Assembly (NCBI GenBank): GCA_027083115.1
Contig: JALWQN010000041.1
Span: forward strand, 1 to 7,521
Direction: 5' to 3'
Length of the DNA: 7,521 nucleotides
Source: Desulfurococcales archaeon
GTDB lineage: Archaea; Thermoproteota; Thermoprotei_A; Sulfolobales; NBVN01
Both the position numbers and the translations under genes were made by a program. The notes beneath the pieces were generated by a model, which was given only the letters and a program-made list of their open reading frames with translations, was not told the origin of the DNA and did no database searches. Below are positions 1 to 4,934 of this stretch, piece by piece (within the stretch, counting starts at the first letter, position 1; every line of letters starts with the position of its first letter).

Positions 1-780
1 AAGAGTGAGGAATTCATTAAATATTTCCTGAACCTCCACAGCAGTAGCTTCCTTAAGTAAATTCTTTACTGAGTCCCTCCTTAAGAGCTCCTCAATCCCT
101 GCCTTACCCCCTATAGATACAGAGTCTGAATATACTTTCGTGCCCTTAACGCTATCTTTAACTTTCCGCACTATTAGCTCTCTTAAAATCACTGGAGAAC
201 CAACCACAACATACTTAATCTTTTCTTTTTCTGCTAACCTAATGACTTCCTTAGCTACCTTCTCAGCCACCCTATTTATGGAGTTAGGGTCCATCTCATT
301 AACGCCAGGAAGGTTCATGGTGAGTAAGTAACGAACTCCTTGCTTATGAATGACCGCAAACGACGCCTCATCAAAATCTGCAGCCGCAAGTAAAGCCCTC
401 ACCCACCTACTGCTCGCCCTCCTCAAACGATTAAGCAAGGACTCGCCCCATGATTTCTTAATTATGTCAAACTCCAGCCCCACATCAATATTTAGCGTAT
501 GGTGTGAGCCCCTTAATCCATAGCCCTCAGGAGCATCAACAATGACTCCATGAACTCTCAATCTCGTTGCGAAAGGCTGGAAATAAACATTCTTCACCCT
601 AAGAGCCATAGTCATTGCTTTCCTTCTCTTACCCTCACCCTCAAGCTTAACATCTCTTAATGTCTTAGCAACAACAATATCCCCTTCCTTAATAACGTTC
701 TTAATGACCCATAAGTCATCAGCATCCTCCACCTTTACTCTAATAAGCCCTTTCCTTAAGTCCGTCTTCAGAATTCTCAA
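1..780 (-). CDS. pelA: Pelota (Dom34-type ribosome rescue factor), 3' end cut by window edge
   Basis: Archaeal pelota resembles release factor eRF1. With aEF1A and ABCE1 it recognises ribosomes stalled with an empty A site and splits them (family knowledge). The frame is open for 260 codons from TTG at 780-778 to position 1. Residues 1-130 form the Sm-like N-terminal domain: RILKTD, then DDLW at 21-24, NVIKEGD near 28-34, and the conserved GSHHTL at 91-96. Residues 130-255 match the central eRF1-like domain: AADFDEASFAVIHKQGVRYL, VVVGSP at 191-196 and IGGKAGIEELLRR near 223-235. Family members are about 345 residues, so roughly the last 85, the C-terminal domain, lie outside the window. The TTG was chosen because translation from it begins (M)RIL, as in relatives, and no better start exists. 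The gene lies 14 bp after the metallopeptidase stop, so the two are probably cotranscribed. SD-like AGGGG overlaps that stop but is weak. Confidence 0.95.
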   Translation of the reverse strand, partial: MRILKTDLRKGLIRVKVEDADDLWVIKNVIKEGDIVVAKTLRDVKLEGEGKRRKAMTMALRVKNVYFQPFATRLRVHGVIVDAPEGYGLRGSHHTLNIDVGLEFDIIKKSWGESLLNRLRRASSRWVRALLAAADFDEASFAVIHKQGVRYLLTMNLPGVNEMDPNSINRVAEKVAKEVIRLAEKEKIKYVVVGSPVILRELIVRKVKDSVKGTKVYSDSVSIGGKAGIEELLRRDSVKNLLKEATAVEVQEIFNEFLTL

Positions 781-794
781 TTCCTCAGCAACCC

Positions 795-1223
795 CTAGTT
801 TCCCCTCCTAATTTCTCTCACACCCTCATCAAGCTTATAGCATAATGCCTGAATTCTCTCTTTTGGTAATGACCTTAAACCCTTAAGCCATTCCCTTAAG
901 TCATTCTTGAACCATCGGTTATGTGGCCTTACGTAACCACTAAAGGTCTTTGGAACGTGAGCTATTTCATGAATTAAGGTTCTTAATTTCTCCTTGCACG
1001 GTAGATTACTGAACCTGGGTTCAACAAGCTCAATAACGTACGTTGGCTCAACACCTAACCCCACTTGAAGGACTCTACTGACACCCCAAATCCTCGCTAT
1101 AGCCGAGGTTTCTGAATTACTGCGTACAACCTTAAATCCCTTAGGCCTTAATCTATTAATCTCTAAATACTTAATTAGTTCCTTAACTACTTCTTCTCCA
1201 TAAGGATCTCTGTATATCCTCAA
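795..1223 (-). CDS. Small predicted zinc metallopeptidase (HEIAH motif, COG4900-like)
   Basis: A soluble protein of 142 residues with no signal peptide or membrane segment. It carries LIHEIAH: H85 and E86 with H89 form the HExxH zinc/catalytic signature, and H101 in YVRPHNRWF is a plausible third ligand. It resembles the short archaeal predicted metallopeptidases of COG4900; substrate and activity are unknown. The start is a choice: TTG at 1223-1221 has AGGTGA (1234-1229) upstream, with 6 bases between GGTG and TTG, the spacing seen at other genes here. A GTG at 1232-1230 would add three residues but lies inside that SD. The C-terminal half (DLREWLKGLRSLPKERIQAL and onward) is predicted helical and basic. 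It is the first gene of a minus-strand pair with pelA and diverges from the DUF131 genes. An adaptor or inactive-peptidase role is possible. I am sure of the gene, less so of the activity. Confidence 0.85.
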   Translation of the reverse strand: MRIYRDPYGEEVVKELIKYLEINRLRPKGFKVVRSNSETSAIARIWGVSRVLQVGLGVEPTYVIELVEPRFSNLPCKEKLRTLIHEIAHVPKTFSGYVRPHNRWFKNDLREWLKGLRSLPKERIQALCYKLDEGVREIRRGN

Positions 1224-1228
1224 GTCAG

Positions 1229-1234
1229 TCACCT
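1229..1234 (-). promoter_or_regulatory. SD AGGTGA for the metallopeptidase
   Basis: AGGTGA on the minus strand matches six bases of the archaeal anti-SD complement GAGGTGAT. Six bases separate its GGTG from the TTG at 1223, which supports TTG over the GTG at 1232 that the SD itself contains. Confidence 0.55.
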
Positions 1235-1259
1235 ACTCATGAACCCTCTTGAAAGAGTA

Positions 1260-1269
1260 ATTAAAAATA
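1260..1269. promoter_or_regulatory. AT-rich region with possible TATA boxes in both directions
   Basis: The two divergent genes are separated by 84 bp (1224-1307). Within this, TTAAAAATA at 1261-1269 on the plus strand would start transcription near 1292, giving a leader of about 16 bases to ATG 1308. On the minus strand TTTTTAAT (1267-1260) would start near 1237, giving a leader of about 14 bases to TTG 1223. Start sites assume the usual archaeal spacing of 26-27 bases from the box centre. Use in both directions is an inference. Confidence 0.45.
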
Positions 1270-1294
1270 AATCCGTAAAACACTAACAACCCAT

Positions 1295-1300
1295 AGGTAA
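1295..1300 (+). promoter_or_regulatory. Probable SD AGGTAA for the first DUF131 gene
   Basis: AGGTAA differs from AGGTGA by one base, and eight bases lie between its GGTA core and ATG 1308. The stronger-looking purine run GGGAGGG (1301-1307) abuts the ATG with no spacer, so it is less likely to be the working site. Confidence 0.4.
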
Positions 1301-1307
1301 GGGAGGG

Positions 1308-1571
1308 ATGCTGAACGACTATTTTCTCCTACTAATTACAGGTGTGATTACTATCTTTATAGGGTTACTTCTAATTACTTTATCCTTTTTTACCCAGAGT
1401 TTAGGGGAAAACAAGAAAAAGAGTGAGGCAGGGGGCGTCATAATTATAGGGCCTATCCCCATAGTTTTCGGCACAAACAAATCAATTGCTGTAACTGCAG
1501 CGATAGTGGGGGGATTATTAACAGCACTAGCAATAATTCTGACCCTTCTTCTTGGAGGTGGTCACTTATGA
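1308..1571 (+). CDS. Small membrane protein, DUF131/TIGR00304-like (first of tandem pair)
   Basis: An 87-residue integral membrane protein of unknown function. Transmembrane helix 1 is at about residues 5-28. A short polar, basic loop (GENKKKSEAG) follows, then a hydrophobic GGVIIIGPIPIVFG segment at 42-55, and helix 2 at about 59-82. The motif GGVIIIGPIPIVFGT is the hallmark I associate with the archaeal DUF131/TIGR00304 family, and the length is typical. ATG 1308 is the only start that keeps helix 1. The stop codon overlaps the next gene's ATG by four bases (ATGA), so the pair is translationally coupled. Nothing in the neighbourhood indicates a role. Family assignment rests on the motif only. 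Confidence 0.8.
   Translation: MLNDYFLLLITGVITIFIGLLLITLSFFTQSLGENKKKSEAGGVIIIGPIPIVFGTNKSIAVTAAIVGGLLTALAIILTLLLGGGHL
1554..1560 (+). promoter_or_regulatory. SD GGAGGTG for the second DUF131 gene
   Basis: GGAGGTG lies inside the end of the upstream gene, seven bases before ATG 1568. It is one of the strongest SD sites in the window and fixes the start of a gene whose ATG overlaps the preceding stop. Confidence 0.7.
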
Positions 1572-1843
1572 AGCCACTGACGCTATTAGGTATTGTCCTG
1601 CTATTCTTTGGTTTCATAATTGTCATTATTTCGGTTTTATCACTATCCTTCCAGCCCAATCAAGAAGGAAGCAGCTCCTTTGCAGGATGTATAATCATAT
1701 TTTTCATACCTATTTGCTTCGGGTCAAGCAATTTTAGCCCTACAATTCTTGAGGTACTCGCTGTAGGAACTCTAATGGTTTTTGTTGCTTTCTTCTTTTT
1801 TGTGTTATATATTAATAAAAGAGCTGTTGAGGAATTCAGGTAA
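1568..1843 (+). CDS. Small membrane protein, divergent DUF131-like paralog
   Basis: A 91-residue membrane protein with the same plan as its upstream neighbour: helix 1 at about 4-27, a polar loop with Gln, Asn and Ser (QPNQEGSSS), the segment AGCIIIFFIPICFGS at 39-53, helix 2 at about 59-81, and a short charged tail (NKRAVEEFR). AGCIIIFFIPICFG aligns with GGVIIIGPIPIVFG of the neighbour, so the two look like a diverged tandem duplication. Here the first Gly-Pro becomes Phe-Phe and two cysteines appear. It probably sits in the cell membrane with its partner, perhaps as a heteromer (inference). Start and SD are clear and the ATGA overlap shows coupling. About 50 bases further downstream a new promoter region begins. 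Confidence 0.75.
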   Translation: MKPLTLLGIVLLFFGFIIVIISVLSLSFQPNQEGSSSFAGCIIIFFIPICFGSSNFSPTILEVLAVGTLMVFVAFFFFVLYINKRAVEEFR

Positions 1844-1864
1844 CTTCATTAAGCACTTTCCTCC

Positions 1865-1871
1865 TATATAA
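1865..1871 (+). promoter_or_regulatory. TATA-like TATATAA in the 1844-1973 gap
   Basis: TATATAA is centred at 1868. Standard archaeal spacing puts transcription start at about 1894-1895, two or three bases past the ATG of the short leader ORF at 1892. It could be an outer promoter for the acyl-CoA synthetase gene. The upstream BRE-like element is weak, since the preceding bases are pyrimidines. Confidence 0.3.
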
Positions 1872-1891
1872 GTGAAAATAATTCGGCAACA

Positions 1892-1972
1892 ATGGAAAAG
1901 AATTTGGTTTTGTTAGGGTACATTAGTAAAAACTGTTTTTATATCCTAAGCAAAAATATACTGGTGCACTAA
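1892..1972 (+). CDS. Possible 26-codon leader ORF before the acyl-CoA synthetase
   Basis: An open frame of 26 codons begins with ATG at 1892 and ends with TAA at 1970-1972. One base separates it from the TTG start of the downstream gene. The peptide contains Tyr, Cys, Phe and Tyr in GYISKNCFYIL. It has no SD of its own but could be leaderless if the TATA-like sequence at 1865-1871 is used. The downstream gene's SD (GGTG, 1963-1966) lies inside its last codons, so coupling is mechanically possible. It could equally be chance: a frame this short is expected by luck in AT-rich DNA, and the nearer TATA box would produce transcripts lacking it. Confidence 0.2.
   Translation: MEKNLVLLGYISKNCFYILSKNILVH
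1938..1945 (+). promoter_or_regulatory. TATA box TTTATATC of the acyl-CoA synthetase gene
   Basis: TTTATATC is centred near 1941.5, which places transcription start around 1968, about six bases before TTG 1974. The message would then be nearly leaderless. The same octamer stands before cysS at 4821-4814 on the minus strand. Confidence 0.6.
1963..1966 (+). promoter_or_regulatory. Minimal SD GGTG (within GGTGCA) before TTG 1974
   Basis: GGTG stands seven bases before the TTG start, the same spacing as at the second DUF131 gene and, with the same GGTGCA hexamer, before the proposed CTG of cysS. It would be included only in transcripts that start upstream of the position predicted from the nearest TATA box. 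Confidence 0.35.
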
Positions 1973-1973
1973 A

Positions 1974-3332
1974 TTGAGGAACCTTGACCTCTTTTTCTTC
2001 CCTAAGAGCGTGGCTGTTGTTGGCGCATCAAGAAAACCTGGGAAAGTAGGTTACGAGTTACTTAAGAACTTACTTAAGTTCTATAAGGGTAGGGTTTTTC
2101 CTGTTAATCCTTCTGCTGATTTTATTCTTGGTTTGAGGGTTTTTCGTTCTTTGGGTGATGTTCCTGAGCCTGTTGATTTGGTTGTTGTTGTGGTTCCAGC
2201 TAAGGCAGTACCTGAAGTCATGGAGGAAGCAGGGAAGAAAGGAATAAAGGCAGCAATAGTCATCTCAGGAGGGTTTAAAGAGGTAGGTGAAGAAGGAGGG
2301 AAACTTGAGAAGGAATTGGTCTCCATAGCTAAGAAATACGGTATAAGGTTTCTAGGCCCTAACTGCCAAGGAATTAATAATCCGCATAAGGGACTTTGTG
2401 CTTCCTGGCCAAAAATAACTAAGAAGGGCCCTCTAGCTATCATATCTCAAAGTGGTACAGTAGCTGCAACTTTCGAGATTTGGGCTGAGAAGGAAGGCGT
2501 AGGAATAAGTAAAATGGCTGCCTTAGGGAATAAGGCAGATATTAATGAAATCGATTTGCTTAATTATTTAGGAAGTGACCCAGACACTAAAGCAGTCGCT
2601 ATGTATATTGAGGCAGTTAGTGACGGAAGGAAATTTATGGATGTTGCTACTGAAGTAACCTCGAGAAAACCTGTTGTTGTTCTTAAGTCAGGTAGAACTG
2701 AAGCAGGAGCTAAAGCTGTTGCCTCACATACAGGATCACTAGCAGGTTCATATAAACTGTATTTAGCTGCCTTCAGAAAGGCTGGAATAATACCTGTTGA
2801 TAGCATTGAAGAACTTTACGATGTTACTAAGGGCTTGGCATTCTTACCTAAACCTAAAGGGAACAGAGTTCAAATAGTTACTTCTTCGGGCGGCTCAGGC
2901 ATAATATCGACCGATTATGTTGAAGGACTAGGATTAAGGATGGCTGAAATGAGTGATGGAACCAAGCAATCACTCAAGGGAGAACTACCTACCTACTGCA
3001 TAATTAAGAACCCTCTGGACCTAACTGGAGATGCTGATGCTGAAAGATACGACGTCGCATTAAAGGAATTATTCAAAGATAATGGGATAGATATTGTTAT
3101 AACCATATTTGGTGACCCTATTCCTAGGGCTGCTGAGGTAATATCTAAATGGTTTAACAGAGGGAAAGTAATTATCCCTGTTTACTTAGGTGGTGGAGAC
3201 GTTGAGGAAATCGAAAAGAGAAAGATGCATGCGAGTGGAATACCAGTATATCCGACACCTGAAAGAGCTGTTAAAGTAGTTAAGGCACTCTGGGACTACA
3301 CTCAGTACCTACTAAGAACAACTAAGAATTAG
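1974..3332 (+). CDS. ADP-forming acetyl/acyl-CoA synthetase, alpha subunit
   Basis: A cytoplasmic enzyme subunit catalysing acyl-CoA + ADP + Pi to acid + CoA + ATP, the energy-conserving last step of archaeal sugar and peptide fermentation (family knowledge). It has 452 residues, normal for a separate alpha subunit. Residues 5-130 form the CoA-binding Rossmann domain, with VAVVGASRKPGKVGY at 13-27 and LGPNCQGI at 127-134. A succinyl-CoA-synthetase-like domain follows (ISQSGT at 157-162, GNKADI at 185-190). H252 in ASHTGSLAGS aligns with the phosphohistidine of the Pyrococcus enzyme. SSGGSGI (304-310) and KNPLDLTGDAD (345-355) belong to the third domain. The ATP-grasp beta subunit is absent here, so it must be encoded elsewhere. 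TTG 1974 is the start, as relatives begin just before LFFFPKSVAVVGAS. iorAB on the same strand points to aryl-CoA substrates (inference). Codons 37-74 have odd usage (see findings). Confidence 0.94.
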   Translation: MRNLDLFFFPKSVAVVGASRKPGKVGYELLKNLLKFYKGRVFPVNPSADFILGLRVFRSLGDVPEPVDLVVVVVPAKAVPEVMEEAGKKGIKAAIVISGGFKEVGEEGGKLEKELVSIAKKYGIRFLGPNCQGINNPHKGLCASWPKITKKGPLAIISQSGTVAATFEIWAEKEGVGISKMAALGNKADINEIDLLNYLGSDPDTKAVAMYIEAVSDGRKFMDVATEVTSRKPVVVLKSGRTEAGAKAVASHTGSLAGSYKLYLAAFRKAGIIPVDSIEELYDVTKGLAFLPKPKGNRVQIVTSSGGSGIISTDYVEGLGLRMAEMSDGTKQSLKGELPTYCIIKNPLDLTGDADAERYDVALKELFKDNGIDIVITIFGDPIPRAAEVISKWFNRGKVIIPVYLGGGDVEEIEKRKMHASGIPVYPTPERAVKVVKALWDYTQYLLRTTKN

Positions 3333-4782
3333 GCTCTAAATTCTTTCTTAATAACCACCTAGTTTCTAAACCCTTATCTAGCAATACAATCCCTAACTCC
3401 TCCAATCGTTTCCTGATTTCATCAGCTAATTCATATTCCCTTCTCACTCGTAGCTCTTTCCTTACTTCAACCACTAAATCAATAACATCATTCAGCAACT
3501 TCTCCTCAATACCTGTGGAACCATAAAGTTCCTCATCAAGAACCCCTAAGACAACGTTGAACTCCTCCATGAGCTGAAGTGCTTTAAGAGATAATGCATA
3601 TGACTCCCTGAATTGAATGTCCCTAAAGACAATATCCGTTAAGGTAGAAACTGCAGCTAAGGCCATTGAAGTATTGAAGTCGTTGGATAGTGCTTCATGA
3701 AATTCTTCACGTACTTTCAAGAGACTCCTTAATATATTAAGGCCTTCACTATCCATTCTGAACTTATCTGCGTTCCCTTCATTAATTAGTTTCTTAAGTA
3801 AGCTTACGGTAGCCGATAACCTACCGTAGAGTTTGTCAGCCTGCTTAATGCCTTCTTCGCTGAAGACTTGAGGTTTCCTATAATGGAGAGCTAGATAAAA
3901 CAACCGAAGCGCTTTAGGATTCCAGCGCTTTACCGCATCCTTCAAAGGTATTATGTTACCTAAAGACTTACTCATCTTGTCTTCCCCAACCTTAAGAAGC
4001 CCAACATGTATCCAGTACTTCACCCATGGCTTAATCCCGAAAGCTGCCTCAGATTGCGCCCTTTCATTCTCATGGTGAGGAAATATTAGGTCAGCACCCC
4101 CTCCATGAATATCAAACCTCTCACCCAGATACTTAGAGCTCATAACGCTGCACTCAATATGCCATCCTGGTCTACCATTTCCCCAGGGCGCCCTCCAATA
4201 AGGCTCTCCAGGCTTGACGGCCTTCCATAAAGCAAAATCATACGAATGTTTCTTCTCTTCAAGGAATCCAGGTTCTTGACTCCATAATGACCTGTCTAAT
4301 TTACCACTTAGTCTACCATAATCGATGAATTTATCAACATCGAAATAAACACTGCCGCTTTTAGCAGCATAAGCATAACCTTTCCTAATCAGTAGCTGAA
4401 TAAAGTTAATGATGTCATCGATATGCTCACTAACTCTAGGGTAGAGATCTGCTTTCACATTAAGTGCCTTCAATGACTCTAGAAAGTCAGGAATGTATTT
4501 GTCAGCCACGTCCTTCCATGAAAGACCTTCTGAGGCAGCCTTATTTATTATCTTATCGTCTATGTCCGTGATATTCATGACATGAATTACTTGGTAACCC
4601 CTTAACATCAAATACCTTTTGAGGATGTCGAAAAACACATAAACTCTTCCGTGACCAATATGGCTGAAGTCATAAACAGTAGGTCCACAAACGTACATCT
4701 TAACTACATCCTTCTCTAAAGGAACAAATTCCTCAACCTTTCTAGTTAATGTATTATATATCCTTATGGTCTTTAGTACCAG
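3322..4782 (-). CDS. cysS: Cysteinyl-tRNA synthetase, apparent non-AUG start
   Basis: Charges tRNA-Cys with cysteine using ATP; a class I synthetase in the cytoplasm. Numbering from the internal ATG at 4698: zinc ligands C4, C183, H208 and E212; HIGH 13-16; GRPGWHIECS 175-184; DIHGGGADLIFPHHENE 196-212; KMSKS 241-245; then the helical anticodon-binding region. The conserved N-terminal strand (RIYNTLTRKVEEF) lies upstream of that ATG in the same frame, so ATG 4698 is too short. Between the in-frame stop at 4830-4828 and 4698 there is no ATG, GTG or TTG. The best candidate is CTG at 4782 (486 residues), seven bases after AGGTG and about nine bases after the expected transcription start. The alternative is ATA at 4767 (481 residues). 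E. coli CysS has 461. The gene is convergent with the acyl-CoA synthetase gene and overlaps it by 11 bp. Identity is certain; the start is not. Confidence 0.95.
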   Translation of the reverse strand: MVLKTIRIYNTLTRKVEEFVPLEKDVVKMYVCGPTVYDFSHIGHGRVYVFFDILKRYLMLRGYQVIHVMNITDIDDKIINKAASEGLSWKDVADKYIPDFLESLKALNVKADLYPRVSEHIDDIINFIQLLIRKGYAYAAKSGSVYFDVDKFIDYGRLSGKLDRSLWSQEPGFLEEKKHSYDFALWKAVKPGEPYWRAPWGNGRPGWHIECSVMSSKYLGERFDIHGGGADLIFPHHENERAQSEAAFGIKPWVKYWIHVGLLKVGEDKMSKSLGNIIPLKDAVKRWNPKALRLFYLALHYRKPQVFSEEGIKQADKLYGRLSATVSLLKKLINEGNADKFRMDSEGLNILRSLLKVREEFHEALSNDFNTSMALAAVSTLTDIVFRDIQFRESYALSLKALQLMEEFNVVLGVLDEELYGSTGIEEKLLNDVIDLVVEVRKELRVRREYELADEIRKRLEELGIVLLDKGLETRWLLRKNLEPNS

Positions 4783-4789
4783 GACACTG

Positions 4790-4794
4790 CACCT
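4790..4794 (-). promoter_or_regulatory. Candidate SD AGGTG for cysS CTG start
   Basis: AGGTG followed by CA stands seven bases before the in-frame CTG at 4782, the same spacing as GGTG to TTG in the acyl-CoA synthetase gene. It supports CTG over ATA 4767, from which it is 22 bases away. Confidence 0.4.
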
Positions 4795-4806
4795 ATAATT
4801 TAGGTG
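4790..4806. promoter_or_regulatory. 17-bp palindrome CACCTA-N5-TAGGTG at the cysS start region
   Basis: CACCTATAATTTAGGTG has perfect 6-bp arms (4790-4795 and 4801-4806) around TAATT. It covers the transcription start expected from the cysS TATA box and the SD-like AGGTG. It could be an operator, or in RNA a hairpin hiding the SD if transcription begins upstream of 4806. Only one copy is visible in the window. Confidence 0.4.
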
Positions 4807-4813
4807 GAACCAA

Positions 4814-4821
4814 GATATAAA
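4814..4821 (-). promoter_or_regulatory. TATA box TTTATATC of cysS
   Basis: TTTATATC on the minus strand is identical to the box before the acyl-CoA synthetase gene. Its centre at 4817.5 predicts transcription start near 4791, about nine bases before CTG 4782. A start at ATG 4698 would need a leader of over 90 bases, unlike the rest of this window. Confidence 0.55.
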
Positions 4822-4833
4822 GCTAAATCAATG

Positions 4834-4862
4834 CCAAAAACCAAGAAGTATAGCTTGTTTGG
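4834..4862. repeat. Imperfect inverted repeat between divergent cysS and iorA promoters
   Basis: CCAAA (4834-4838) plus CAAG (4842-4845) can pair with CTTG (4854-4857) plus TTTGG (4858-4862), giving nine pairs with a three-base bulge and an eight-base loop. It lies in the 4831-4905 stretch between the two TATA boxes, which otherwise holds only AT-rich sequence. The function is unknown and chance is possible. Confidence 0.25.
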
Positions 4863-4905
4863 ATTTTCCTCCAATATTTTTTATTTAGAGCATATTAAAT
4901 GAGAC

Positions 4906-4913
4906 TTAAATAA
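4906..4913 (+). promoter_or_regulatory. TATA box TTAAATAA of iorAB
   Basis: TTAAATAA is centred at 4909.5, which predicts transcription start at about 4936, on the GTG start codon at 4935. No SD-like sequence precedes the GTG, so iorA is probably translated from a leaderless message. Confidence 0.55.
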
Positions 4914-4934
4914 TGGACTTCCACACATTACGCA

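Noticed and set aside
140..331. Open frame of 63 codons on the plus strand
   Set aside because: It lies wholly inside pelA on the opposite strand and its product is low in complexity and resembles nothing; the pelA frame is clearly the coding one.
1453..1737. Other open frames over the DUF131 pair (minus 1453-1659, plus 1552-1737)
   Set aside because: They overlap two well-supported membrane-protein genes with good SD sites and coupled starts, and show no domain or SD of their own.
2081..2806. Two minus-strand open frames inside the acyl-CoA synthetase gene (2081-2443, 2564-2806)
   Set aside because: These are antisense to a strongly conserved gene, are rich in Ser, Thr and Pro, and have no recognisable motif.
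4696..4698. ATG 4698 as the cysS start
   Set aside because: It would remove the conserved N-terminal strand, which is present in frame upstream, and would leave a leader of over 90 bases with no SD nearby.
4877..4886. T-run TTTTTTATTT as a terminator
   Set aside because: It lies between divergent promoters with no gene ending there on the plus strand, so there is nothing for it to terminate.
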